Part shown: positions 54,368-63,150 of the stretch, piece by piece | Position numbering within the stretch: the stretch's first letter is position 1 | Layout of the letters: every line of letters starts with the position of its first letter | NCBI RefSeq assembly: GCF_003143975.1 | Contig: NZ_QFVR01000002.1 | Coordinates: 62,001-126,000, forward strand | Length of the DNA: 64,000 nucleotides | Source: Kurthia sibirica | GTDB lineage: Bacteria; Bacillota; Bacilli; Bacillales_A; Planococcaceae | Reading direction: 5' to 3' | The notes under the pieces: generated by a model | What the model was told of the DNA's origin: nothing | Databases searched by the model: none | Seen by the model: only the letters and a program-made list of their open reading frames with translations | Translations under genes and position numbers: made by a program

Positions 54368-55588
54368 ATGAAGGAAGTAAAGTTAAACAATAAAACAGGT
54401 AAAGCTAAGGTAAGCAGAAGCGTCTTGTTAGGCGCTGCTTTCTTAATGGCCACATCTTCGATTGGGCCTGGTTTTTTAACACAAACGACTGTTTTCACTG
54501 AACAATTACTTGCAAGTTTTGGTTTTGTTATTTTAATGTCGTTGTTGTTAGATGTATTTGCTCAAATGAACGTTTGGCGAATAATTGTCGTATCTGGTCT
54601 TCGCGGCCAAGAAATCGCAAACAAAGTACTACCAGGTCTCGGTATATTCTTGGCTATACTCATCGTCATTGGTGGTCTTGCCTTTAATATTGGTAACGTT
54701 GCCGGCGCCGGTCTTGGCTTAAATGCTATGCTCGGATTGAACACGACGACTGGTGCTATATTAAGTGCGATTTTTGCTATTATTATTTTCCTTTTCAAAG
54801 AAGCAAGTAAAGTAATGGACCGTGCCGCTCAAATTGCTGGTGGGGTGATGATTCTTCTTATGATGTATGTAGCGATTTCAACTGCTCCGCCTGTTGGTGA
54901 AGCCATTGCTCGTACATTTGTCCCATCAGAAATCAGCATTTTCGCTATCGTAACACTGGTTGGTGGTACGGTTGGTGGTTATATCACTTTTGCTGGTGGA
55001 CATAGACTACTAGATGCCGGACTTAAAGGTACAGCCTCTATTCCAGAAGTTAATAAAAGTTCAATTACTGGTATCGCCGTAACAGGTATTATGCGTATTG
55101 CTCTTTTCTTAGCTGTATTAGGTGTTGTCTCTCAAGGTATAAAATTAGATCCAAATAACCCTGCAGCTTCAGTATTTCATCATGCTTTAGGTAATGCAGG
55201 TTATCGTGTATTTGGTGTTATTATGTGGGCGGCTGCCGTTACATCAATTATTGGTGCTGCCTATACATCTGTATCATTTATCAAAACATTCCATAAAAAT
55301 ATTGCCAAGTATGAAAACTGGGTTATTATCAGTTTCATCGTTGTTTCAACTCTAGTTTTTGTTACTGTCGGCAAACCAGTAACCATTCTATTATTAGTCG
55401 GTGCTTTAAATGGTATTATTTTACCGATTGCATTAGGTACATTATTAATCGCTGCTCAAAAGAAAACAATCATGGGCGAATATAAACATCCCTTATGGTT
55501 AACAATACCAGGTATTTTGGTTGTTGTTGTAATGGGTGTGTTGAGCGTCATGACTTTAATCGAACAAATTCCACTACTTTTTAAATAG
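54368..55588 (+). CDS. NRAMP-like membrane transporter (YcsG-like)
   Basis: A 406-residue protein with about 11 helices. The N-terminal ATSSIGPGFLTQT segment has the place of the conserved NRAMP DPGN helix 1 but without that metal-binding motif, so it is unlikely to carry manganese or iron. B. subtilis ycsG has the same position next to ycsF and ycsI. It probably imports a compound linked to 5-oxoproline metabolism. RBS AAGGGGG upstream. Confidence 0.83.
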   Translation: MKEVKLNNKTGKAKVSRSVLLGAAFLMATSSIGPGFLTQTTVFTEQLLASFGFVILMSLLLDVFAQMNVWRIIVVSGLRGQEIANKVLPGLGIFLAILIVIGGLAFNIGNVAGAGLGLNAMLGLNTTTGAILSAIFAIIIFLFKEASKVMDRAAQIAGGVMILLMMYVAISTAPPVGEAIARTFVPSEISIFAIVTLVGGTVGGYITFAGGHRLLDAGLKGTASIPEVNKSSITGIAVTGIMRIALFLAVLGVVSQGIKLDPNNPAASVFHHALGNAGYRVFGVIMWAAAVTSIIGAAYTSVSFIKTFHKNIAKYENWVIISFIVVSTLVFVTVGKPVTILLLVGALNGIILPIALGTLLIAAQKKTIMGEYKHPLWLTIPGILVVVVMGVLSVMTLIEQIPLLFK

Positions 55589-55604
55589 AAAGAAGGTAAT
55601 TTGA

Positions 55605-56393
55605 TTGTCATTAACTACAATGTCACCAGCTGATATCCGTACTATGATTCGTGATGGACAGCTGACAGGACCTACTGCAGGTCACGCATTAGGTTACGCG
55701 CAAGCTAATTTAGCTATTTTGAAAAAAGAGCATGCTTTTGATTTTCTATTATTTGCTCAAAGAAATCCAAAAGCATGCCCCATTTTAGATGTGATTGAAC
55801 CCGGTGATTTCGCACCAAATGGGATTTCCTCTGGTGCTGATATCCGTACTGACCTTCCAAAATACCGTATTTATAAACAGGGTGAACTTGTGGACGAAGT
55901 AACGGATATTCTTGATTACTGGTCAGATGATCTTGTCTGTTTCCTCATTGGTTGTAGCTTCTCATTTGAGAATGCTTTACTTAATAACGATATAGATGTG
56001 CGACATATTACAGAGCGTTGCAATGTCCCAATGTTCAAAACGAATATTGCAACAACGCCAGCCGGTATGTTTGAAGGGCCTACTGTCGTATCCATGAGAC
56101 CTATTCTAGAAAAAGATATTGTACGTGCTGTCCAAGTGACATCACGCTTTCCATCCGTTCACGGTGCACCTCTTCATATCGGCAATCCACAAGCTATTGG
56201 GATCGATGATATTAGTAAACCAGACTTTGGTGATTCTGTAACGATCCATGATGGAGAAGTACCTGTATTTTGGGCTTGTGGTGTTACACCACAAGCAATT
56301 GCTATGCATGTAAAACCAGAACTAATGATTACTCACGCACCTGGCCATATGTTCATCACAGATATTCGTGACGAACATTTTGGCATCATTTAA
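55605..56393 (+). CDS. ycsI: Putative hydro-lyase (DUF1445, YcsI family)
   Basis: A 262-residue protein: MSPADIRTMIRDGQLTGPTAGH at the start, FLIGCSFSFENALL, NIATTPAGMF, and CGVTPQAIAMHVKPELMITHAPGHMFITD at the end, all typical. The family relates to D-glutamate cyclase, so it may make 5-oxoproline from D-glutamate. Start is TTG 55605 with an AGAAGG site. It ends in a bidirectional terminator shared with kipR. Confidence 0.9.
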   Translation: MSLTTMSPADIRTMIRDGQLTGPTAGHALGYAQANLAILKKEHAFDFLLFAQRNPKACPILDVIEPGDFAPNGISSGADIRTDLPKYRIYKQGELVDEVTDILDYWSDDLVCFLIGCSFSFENALLNNDIDVRHITERCNVPMFKTNIATTPAGMFEGPTVVSMRPILEKDIVRAVQVTSRFPSVHGAPLHIGNPQAIGIDDISKPDFGDSVTIHDGEVPVFWACGVTPQAIAMHVKPELMITHAPGHMFITDIRDEHFGII

Positions 56394-56436
56394 AAAAGTA
56401 ACCCCTGAATGCCAGACATTCAGGGGTTACTTTTTT
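56392..56436. terminator. Bidirectional terminator between ycsI and kipR
   Basis: A perfect 20-bp stem (56392-56411 with 56417-56436, five-base loop) with A and T runs on each end overlaps both stop codons. Confidence 0.92.
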
Positions 56437-57194
56437 TATGAGTCGCTATAGCCAAGCTTCAAGGAAACTTCTGCTGCTGCTTCTTTAGCGAGTGCGATAA
56501 AGTCATCTAATGTTTCTTCTGTATAATTTGTCTCAATACCCGCCACGCTCAATGCAGCAACTACATCACCGCGATGATCAAAAATGGGGACAGCGATGGC
56601 TGCGGTATAATCTTCTAACTCTGAAAAGCTTTTTGTATAGCCTCTATTGCGTGCTTCTGAAATAGAGTGTCTTAGTGCTTCCATTGTAGAAATCGTGCCT
56701 TTAGCATATGGTATAAGCTCAACACGCGCCAAATAATCTTCCCGCTCTTGTGCTGGTAAAAAAGAGAGGATGGCACGAGGACACGCACCTGCATATAACG
56801 GGCTTCGACGTCCAATCGTCGTATACAATCGAACAGGTTGAATCGACTGTAATTTTTCGATATAAACCGATTCATCGCCATCTCTAATGATTAAATTGAC
56901 GGCCTCCCCTGTTGCTTTATGTACTTTCTCCATTGAAGGTAGTGCAACTTGGCGTATATCAATACGCTCTGATACTAAGTGGCCAAATCGTAAAAATAAA
57001 ATACCTAAACTATATTTACCATGTTGATCCTTATCAATTAACGCCATTTCTTCAAGTGATTGCAACATACGATAGACAGAAGTTTTTGGAATACCCGATA
57101 ATTCTATAATTTCATTAAAAGTTAATTTGGCATGATTGATAAATAAATTTAAAATTTCCATGGAGCGCATAACTGTTTTATTTTTACTTTGCAT
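56436..57194 (-). CDS. kipR: IclR-family regulator (KipR-like)
   Basis: A 252-residue regulator. Winged HTH at about 8-65 (LTFNEIIELSGIPKTSVYRMLQ) and a C-terminal effector domain with YAGACPRAILSFLP, GYTKSFSELEDYTAAIAVPI and IETNYTEETLDDFI. It is convergent with the pxpA operon and most likely represses the pxp genes, as KipR does in B. subtilis. The effector is unknown. Confidence 0.9.
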   Translation of the reverse strand: MQSKNKTVMRSMEILNLFINHAKLTFNEIIELSGIPKTSVYRMLQSLEEMALIDKDQHGKYSLGILFLRFGHLVSERIDIRQVALPSMEKVHKATGEAVNLIIRDGDESVYIEKLQSIQPVRLYTTIGRRSPLYAGACPRAILSFLPAQEREDYLARVELIPYAKGTISTMEALRHSISEARNRGYTKSFSELEDYTAAIAVPIFDHRGDVVAALSVAGIETNYTEETLDDFIALAKEAAAEVSLKLGYSDS

Positions 57195-57358
57195 AGTGAT
57201 TGCTTCCCCTTTTGTTGTTCATAGTCCCTTCATTCTAACATGCATCCCACATTTTAACAGCTGACTAAAAATAAATAGATTTTTTTGTTATATCTATGAA
57301 TAAGAGGTCGGCACTGTACTACTTTTTTGAGACAACAATAAAACACCTTATTTTAAGC

Positions 57359-57490
57359 GAGCCTGGGACAAAATAAAAATAGTATGTTTCAAATATGAAT
57401 AATCAAATCAATTGAACGCGCAGAAAACGACTCCTGCGGGAATAGCATGAGCTGAAAACCTCACAGGAACGTAGTGACGAGGCGTTTAAA
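57359..57490. repeat. Interspersed palindromic repeat, left part only
   Basis: Matches 51188-51320 (GAGCCTGGGAC, then TCAATTGAACGCGCAG, GACTCCTGCGGGAATA and CGTAGTGACGAGGCG) and stops at about 57490, where tyrosine-recombinase sequence begins. The right half of the palindrome is missing. The stretch 57195-57358 holds no gene. Confidence 0.72.
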
Positions 57491-58051
57491 ACCCATTTTG
57501 TGCTATCAGCTACCCCAATAGAATCTGCCATCGCGTTCTTGGATATAATGCGTAAACCAAAGGCTTCTTGCAACAGCGCAGCTTCTTTTCCATTCTCAGA
57601 TAGACGCTCCTTTACTTCTTTCAGTCGGTCCTCTTTCAAAGACCAATCCACTGGTTTTTCTCGCTCCGCCACTTTGATGACTCTTTGTTTAGGAATCCAA
57701 ACACGCTCCTGCTTACCTTTAGCTATAGAAATCTGCTTCATTCCTTCTCCTAGCAATCTTAAATTGGTTTCTATATTGATCAAATGCCCTGTAGAAACCC
57801 CTTCACTCTGTTTTTGTTCTATGTAATTTTTATAGTGCTCTCTTCAGCTGGTACAAATCTTTTACACCTTGATCCTTAGCCCACTTCACAAAATTTTGTG
57901 AAACGGATACAGCTTTTTCCATGGTGGCCACAGAGTGAACTCGCTTTTCCCCCATCGCTCTTGCTTCTCGCTTCGAGCGATCAAATTGCTGAATCTCTTT
58001 TAATGCTTGTTCTGTCTGATAAACGAAACAATTTCCTCCTCTCCCTGTCAT
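57488..58051 (-). pseudogene. Tyrosine recombinase/integrase remnant, frameshifted and truncated
   Basis: The first part from 58051 encodes a SAM-like core-binding domain (RVHSVATMEKAVSVSQNFVK). A frameshift at about 57835 moves to another frame, where the match continues as HYKNYIEQKQSEGVSTGHL and INIETNLRLLGEGMKQ. It reaches AFGLRII, the place of the first catalytic Arg, then is lost at the repeat boundary. The C-terminal catalytic domain is missing. It suggests a former plasmid- or ICE-type recombinase. Confidence 0.6.
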
Positions 58052-58198
58052 TTTTTCGCCTTACCAATAAGCCTCGCTCGTTTAAACCCTAGGTCAGCAT
58101 TCTTTTTTCAGAGTGCTTCTATTCGATAGCAGCACCATTTATTATACAAGATGGTCCGTGACCGGGCGAGACCACATTTTAACCCATGAATAGTACAA

Positions 58199-58321
58199 GT
58201 TGATGGAGTGCAGGCGGCGACTTCTGCGGGAACAGCACGAGCGGAAGCACCCGGACTGAGCGAAGCGAGGGAGAAGGCTGGAGCCGTGCCCGCGAAAAGC
58301 GTCCGCCGGAACGGAATCAAC
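58199..58321. repeat. Interspersed palindromic repeat (GC-rich copy)
   Basis: About 123 bases bounded by GTTGAT and ATCAAC. It holds GACTTCTGCGGGAACAGCAC, CGAGCGGAAGCACCC and CCCGCGAAAAGCGTCCGCC; the GGCGG and CCGCC parts near the ends are complementary. It belongs to the same family as the 51.2 kb copy but with a different middle. Confidence 0.72.
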
Positions 58322-58333
58322 GGCTACGAGAAA

Positions 58334-58372
58334 AAGCGAGGACAGGAACGAAATTCGTTCCTGTCCTCGCTT
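58334..58372. repeat. 19-bp perfect hairpin beside the repeat
   Basis: Arms 58334-58352 and 58354-58372 are exact complements; the stem is GC-rich and lacks a T-run. In this copy, as at 51.2 and 40.2 kb, a hairpin follows the repeat by about a dozen bases. No gene is visible in 58373-58518. Confidence 0.75.
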
Positions 58373-58518
58373 ATCTGTGCATAAGTGGACTTTTTCAGTG
58401 CCCTCTCATTAAACTAGGTATTATTTCAATACCTGATTTTAATGAAAGGTGTTTTAATTTGTTCCATATTTTAGGTCTGTGCCGCCGTCATTTTTGACAG
58501 GTTAAGATAGCTTTTTTA

Positions 58519-59082
58519 TTAGATTTTTAATGATTTATGAAAGTCTGACCAACTTGTAATACGCTGACCTTCTACTTGTTTATTATACGATTGATCGACG
58601 ATATAAACCGCCGTTTTCGTATTACCTAATGTCTCTAATACCGCGGGTTTATCGTCGAAGTAATAATCCAATGCTAAATCGCGAATAGTCATGATTTTCT
58701 CATCATCTTGCATACCGCAAAAGAAGTGACCATCTGCAACAGGAAAACCTGCTGCCATCATCCAATCCTTGGTTTGTACACAATATTTTTTCGGCCGCGA
58801 TGTAATATAAAATACATCATGCCCCTTATCATTCAATTCATTTAGCAATGTTAATGCCCCTTCAAAAGGAGGACAATCTGTAAAATAAATAGCTGGCATC
58901 AAACGAGTCCACATTGCGTTTCCCTGCTCTTGATTGAGGCCAAAAATTTCATGAATTTCAACTGTTTGAATTGCATGAAACTGTTCTATACTTTTATTTT
59001 CATTTAATTTTTCATTGTATAAATGAAAGGCGTGCTGCCGTAAATTAATCAGCGTATCATCAATATCAAAACCAAATTTCAC
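58519..59082 (-). CDS. HAD-superfamily phosphatase (NT5C/YqfW-like)
   Basis: A 187-residue HAD enzyme. Motif I FDIDDTLINLR, motif II YITSRPKKY and motif IV DYYFDDKPAV are present, so it is catalytically complete. The cap is of the 5'-deoxyribonucleotidase (type C) kind. It is last in an operon with FAD-monooxygenase, RibD and GTP cyclohydrolase genes (gap 12 bases). It may dephosphorylate a pathway intermediate. The GTG at 59082 is spaced 7 bases from AAGGAG; the ATG at 59088 is too close. Confidence 0.83.
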   Translation of the reverse strand: MKFGFDIDDTLINLRQHAFHLYNEKLNENKSIEQFHAIQTVEIHEIFGLNQEQGNAMWTRLMPAIYFTDCPPFEGALTLLNELNDKGHDVFYITSRPKKYCVQTKDWMMAAGFPVADGHFFCGMQDDEKIMTIRDLALDYYFDDKPAVLETLGNTKTAVYIVDQSYNKQVEGQRITSWSDFHKSLKI

Positions 59083-59094
59083 CGTCATGCTCCT

Positions 59095-60180
59095 TTATGC
59101 TAAAACGACAAATTGATCTGCGAAGGACTGTTCCTTCTCAATTTGAATCGCCTGTAGTTTTGCTACTGCTTTCTTTCGCTCTGTTGCACATGTCATCAAT
59201 TCAAGCTGGGACACCTTTTCGGAGGTAATCAGTTGCGCGAGTATTTCGGCATCCTTCATCGAACTATTCAAACCAAATGCACCGGTAGGCGTCATCGTAT
59301 GAACTGCATCCCCTATTAAAATAACACCATCCTTACTCCAGTTTTTTGAACTGCTACTAAAGACATCGAGGACGACAAAATCTTTCCAAGAAGTAATCGA
59401 TGCTTTTGCAGAGTCGGCTAAAGTAGGGAAAGCCTGTGCTAATAAATCAATGAATGGTTCAAAAGGTTGTTTACGCAATGTTGGATAGGAACCTTTTTCA
59501 ATATTCCAGCCAATTTGTACAAAGCCCTTTGCCTGCGTGAATAGTGATACTTGTGAACCACCTACTAGCGCCATTTTTATCGATGGACTCCAGTTTTTTG
59601 GTGCTGGTATTTTCGCCCATAATAAATCAAAGCCGTGATTGTGCACTTCTCGATCTAGCTGCGCTTCTTTACGAATTGTTGAAAAGCGTCCATCTGCACC
59701 GATAACAAATAGACTAGTAATATCAAGTTCTTGTCCTTGATTGATAGCCTTAACGCCACAGTAACGACCATTATCATCTTGTTTTAACTGTTTGACCTTT
59801 GTACTTGTCATCAATGTAAAATTCGGATATTTTTGCGCTTCATTTAAAATGGCCGTCAATAAATTAATTTGCGGGACATGAATCCCTAGATGTCCTACTG
59901 TTGGATCGGGTAAAATGGTTTTAAAAATCTCGCCATTATGCCAATACTCTAATGTCTCCATTCGTAATAAACCTTGTTCTTCAACTGCTTCAAATAAGTT
60001 ATGCGCCCTTAAAATGGCCTCGCCTTCTTCATTTAAATGCTCGCCTCTAAACGCTTTTGCTATATCGCTATGACTTTCCAATAACAAGACAGACATATGT
60101 TGTCTAGCTAATAACAAGCTGAGGAGCGCACCACCAGGACCTGCTCCTACAACACAAATATCTACTTGTTTGCTACTCAT
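59095..60180 (-). CDS. FAD-dependent monooxygenase (aromatic-hydroxylase type)
   Basis: A 361-residue flavoprotein. The FAD motif is VVGAGPGGALLSLLL (11-25), followed by FRGEHLNEEG, the mid-protein IGADGRFSTIRK, and the second FAD motif LIGDAVHTMTPTGAFGLN. This is the class A hydroxylase fold that oxygenates aromatic or enolic rings using NAD(P)H. It overlaps ribD by 8 bases, with AAGGTGA before ATG 60180. The substrate is inferred to come from this operon. Confidence 0.87.
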   Translation of the reverse strand: MSSKQVDICVVGAGPGGALLSLLLARQHMSVLLLESHSDIAKAFRGEHLNEEGEAILRAHNLFEAVEEQGLLRMETLEYWHNGEIFKTILPDPTVGHLGIHVPQINLLTAILNEAQKYPNFTLMTSTKVKQLKQDDNGRYCGVKAINQGQELDITSLFVIGADGRFSTIRKEAQLDREVHNHGFDLLWAKIPAPKNWSPSIKMALVGGSQVSLFTQAKGFVQIGWNIEKGSYPTLRKQPFEPFIDLLAQAFPTLADSAKASITSWKDFVVLDVFSSSSKNWSKDGVILIGDAVHTMTPTGAFGLNSSMKDAEILAQLITSEKVSQLELMTCATERKKAVAKLQAIQIEKEQSFADQFVVLA

Positions 60181-61285
60181 TTGGCGTCACCTTTTTAGGG
60201 TAGGCAATAATCAATAAATCGTCTCCAAATTTTGATACATCATCAAAATATAAGCGTTCGGCAGCATCCATTGTCTCAACATTTGCACCAGCAAAAGGAG
60301 TTACTGAATTTTTACCACCTAATACTTTTGGAGCGATATAGACAAAATATTTATCAATAAGCGCTGCTCGTAAGAAGGAAGCATTCACAATACCTCCACC
60401 TTCCACCAATAAATCAGTAATGCCCATTTTATAAAGTTCTGTTAATAGTTCCGTTAAGTTTAAGCCGCGTTCATCCTTTGAAATAATGAGGATTTTGACA
60501 CCCTTTTCTTCATAATCACTCAGACGATGAAGATCGACATTTTTTGATACGGCAATAATAGTTTGTGCTTCCTCTGTATTCATAACATGCGCATCAAGAG
60601 GCGTGCGCAATTGGCTATCCAAAATAATACGGATCGGATTTTTACCTTGACGATTGTCTAAACGAGTTGTCAAAGAGGGATTGTCCGCCAATACTGTGCC
60701 TACTCCAACTAAAATAGCATCCATTTCATTACGAAGTTCATGAACATGTTGACGTGCTTCTGAACCAGTAATCCACTGTGAATGACCCGTATGTGTTGCC
60801 AACTTCCCATCTAATGTCATCGCAAATTTTGACACGACAAATGGTCGAGATGTTAACATATTATGGATGAACCGTTCATTCAATTTCAATGATTCTTTTT
60901 CAAGTATCCCAACATCTACTGTGATACCAGCTTCGCGTATTAACGCAATGCCTCTACCAGCAACATTCGGATTAGGATCTTGTGTAGCGACAACAACACG
61001 TGCTACACCAGATTCTTTCACTAAATTGGCACAGGGGGGTGTTTTACCAAAATGTGAGCATGGCTCAAGTGTGACGTATAATGTTGCCCCTTTTGCATGG
61101 TCCCCCGCCATATTAAAGGCATGTACTTCTGCATGTGGTTCTCCGGCTTTGCGGTGCAAACCTGATCCAACGATGACACCATCTTTTACAAGAACTGCAC
61201 CGACAAGTGGATTCGGATTCGTTTTCCCTTTGGCACTTGCTGCTAAATCGAGTGCCAATTGCATATATTGTTCATCTGTTTTCAT
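60173..61285 (-). CDS. ribD: RibD-type bifunctional deaminase/reductase
   Basis: A 370-residue protein. The N-terminal deaminase has PNPLVGAV, HAEVHAF and PCSHFGKTPPC zinc motifs; the C-terminal reductase has KFAMTLDGK, WITGSEAR, ILVGVGTVLADNP and LLVEGGGIVN. Both halves look active, making 5-amino-6-ribitylamino-uracil phosphate from the GTP cyclohydrolase II product. ATG 61285 has GGGGTGA upstream; an earlier GTG lies in that site. Riboflavin synthase and lumazine synthase genes are not in the operon. Confidence 0.92.
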   Translation of the reverse strand: MKTDEQYMQLALDLAASAKGKTNPNPLVGAVLVKDGVIVGSGLHRKAGEPHAEVHAFNMAGDHAKGATLYVTLEPCSHFGKTPPCANLVKESGVARVVVATQDPNPNVAGRGIALIREAGITVDVGILEKESLKLNERFIHNMLTSRPFVVSKFAMTLDGKLATHTGHSQWITGSEARQHVHELRNEMDAILVGVGTVLADNPSLTTRLDNRQGKNPIRIILDSQLRTPLDAHVMNTEEAQTIIAVSKNVDLHRLSDYEEKGVKILIISKDERGLNLTELLTELYKMGITDLLVEGGGIVNASFLRAALIDKYFVYIAPKVLGGKNSVTPFAGANVETMDAAERLYFDDVSKFGDDLLIIAYPKKVTPNE

Positions 61286-61312
61286 ATAATTCACCCCATT
61301 CGTAACTAATTA

Positions 61313-62038
61313 TTATTCAGCAATATGTCCTGATTTTTTAATTTTTGTATTTAAATAAAAACGATTTGTTTCCGTTGCGCCTCCCCATAAAGGTATATGA
61401 TCATGCGCTAACATTCCATGTTCTTTTAATGCTTGCAATTTTTTTGGATTATTTGTAATAAGCGTCGTTGGTTTTTGACGCAATGTTTCTAAAACGCGTA
61501 TCGCATCTTCATATGAGCGCGTATCATCTTCAAAACCTAATGCATGGTTTGCTTCTACTGTATCAAAGCCCTCTTCTTGTAGAATGTATGCTAGAGACTT
61601 AGAAAATAAACCAATGCCGCGTCCTTCATGGTTTGCTAAGTAGAAAATAGCACCCGTACCATTTTCAGCAACCATTTTCATTGATTCATGGAGTTGATAA
61701 CCACAGTCGCATCGTTGGCTACCAAAAATATCACCGGTATGACAGATTGAATGCATGCGGATAATTGCTTCCTCTTGTTCTTCAAAATCACCATACACTA
61801 ATACGGAAGATTGTTGCTTATCCGCAAGATCCGCATCAACTAGAGAAGCCAAGACTTCCTCTTTTGTCCGATTTGGTTGATCTAATTTCAACCATGTATA
61901 CCATTGGAAAGTCGCTTCGAATTCGCCTTGTTTAATCGGCAAATTAACAGGACCTACTAAACAAATATCGCCTTCACTCTCATGATGAATCATTTGCATT
62001 TTTTTATATAAAATTTCTTTTGTATGTTTTTTCTCCAT
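61313..62038 (-). CDS. ribA: GTP cyclohydrolase II-type protein (RibA domain only)
   Basis: A 241-residue protein. Zinc Cys are in ICHTGDIFGSQRCDCG; GTP contacts include HEGRGIGL, DTVEANHALGF and TNNPKKLQAL. The RibB half (butanone phosphate synthase) is absent, and an N-terminal extension of about 65 residues precedes the RibA fold. The common QEGRGIGL reads HEGRGIGL. ATG 62038 has GGGTG upstream. It heads a four-gene operon, and no FMN riboswitch lies in the 205-base leader. Confidence 0.85.
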   Translation of the reverse strand: MEKKHTKEILYKKMQMIHHESEGDICLVGPVNLPIKQGEFEATFQWYTWLKLDQPNRTKEEVLASLVDADLADKQQSSVLVYGDFEEQEEAIIRMHSICHTGDIFGSQRCDCGYQLHESMKMVAENGTGAIFYLANHEGRGIGLFSKSLAYILQEEGFDTVEANHALGFEDDTRSYEDAIRVLETLRQKPTTLITNNPKKLQALKEHGMLAHDHIPLWGGATETNRFYLNTKIKKSGHIAE

Positions 62039-62243
62039 ATTTGCACCCATTTCTATAATTAACTACGTTCTTATTCACTTACTTTTCGTAAGTTACTGAC
62101 AAAAAGTAGTATATAATATCTTGTATTTCACGTCAAATTTGATGATTTTATAGTATTCCCTATTTATGAATAAAATAAATTAGTAAAACTTCTTAACTCC
62201 TATATACTATAGTAATAAACTACCTTAGAGAGGCGTGAATGGA

Positions 62244-63083
62244 ATGATTAAGAATTTTCTTATTTTATTATTAACGGTTATTTTCTTCTTTAATAGTCTG
62301 CTATCTACTGCAACAGTTCAAGCAAAAACTATTGAAAATCCACCTCATAAAATAATATTCAGCAATAAAATTACCGTCAATACATTATTCTACCCTTATC
62401 GCGATGCCCCTCATACACCTACTTTAAAAGCAAAGGGTTTACAAGGTCTGACAATTGATCAAAAAAACAATTATTATTTAACCTATGCTACCGGTGATAA
62501 AAATCGCTATGGTTATATTTATAAATATTCGTCAAAAGGGAAAGTGCTGAAAAAAAGTAACAAACAACTAATTGGGCATGGGCAAGCTATTTCTTATATG
62601 GATGGTTTTTTGTATCAATTAGCAGATATTCGCGGAAATAAACAATACAAATTACAAAAAATTGATCCACATACTTTAAAATCTATACGAAATTGGACGA
62701 TACCTGCTGAAATCCATCCAAATGTAATCGCTATGTTAGATGACCAGACGGTTGCTGCAGTATCTAAAACAGCAACTGGTTATGAAATCAATAAAATTCA
62801 TCTAACTTCTAAACAAAATGCCACTCGAGATTGGCGTGAAAAAATAGTCGTTACCGGTTTAATTGGCACAACAGCTGATCATGTGGTGCAAGGTTTTGCA
62901 TATGGTAATGGACGTTATTATATTTTATCGAATGGACAATATATGACGATAACTAAGACTGGTAAAAGCAAAAAAATAATCCATTTAAATACAAAACGTG
63001 AACCAGAAGGGATTGCTATTAATCAACAGGGGAAAATAATTATATCCTTCAATAAACTAAATGAAATTTTCATACAAAAATAA
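62244..63083 (+). CDS. Secreted protein, probable beta-propeller-like repeat fold
   Basis: A 279-residue protein with a signal peptide (about 1-27, LLSTATVQA cleavage region). The mature part has repeated strand segments such as QGLTIDQKNNYYLTY, GQAISYMDGFLYQL, YILSNGQYMTI and EPEGIAINQQGKIIIS, suggesting a beta-propeller. I do not recognise a named family. Start ATG 62244 has AGAGG upstream. It ends in a strong terminator and is divergent from the ribA operon. Confidence 0.68.
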   Translation: MIKNFLILLLTVIFFFNSLLSTATVQAKTIENPPHKIIFSNKITVNTLFYPYRDAPHTPTLKAKGLQGLTIDQKNNYYLTYATGDKNRYGYIYKYSSKGKVLKKSNKQLIGHGQAISYMDGFLYQLADIRGNKQYKLQKIDPHTLKSIRNWTIPAEIHPNVIAMLDDQTVAAVSKTATGYEINKIHLTSKQNATRDWREKIVVTGLIGTTADHVVQGFAYGNGRYYILSNGQYMTITKTGKSKKIIHLNTKREPEGIAINQQGKIIISFNKLNEIFIQK

Positions 63084-63134
63084 CTCCCCATACAAAACGA
63101 GGTAGTCCATATACCTCGTTTTTTGTATGGGGAG
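63084..63134. terminator. Terminator hairpin between the secreted-protein gene and asp23
   Basis: A 21-base arm (63084-63104) pairs with 63112-63134 with a two-base bulge. T-rich DNA is inside and around it. Confidence 0.75.
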
Positions 63135-63150
63135 AACGGCTAATCAACTC

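Noticed and set aside
57403-57783. A single 126-residue gene
   Set aside because: Its N-terminal part is the recombinase remnant and its last 25 residues come from the repeat; it is a chance fusion in a decayed gene.
62039-62243. FMN riboswitch before the ribA-type operon
   Set aside because: None of the conserved RFN-element segments could be found; the leader is short and AT-rich.
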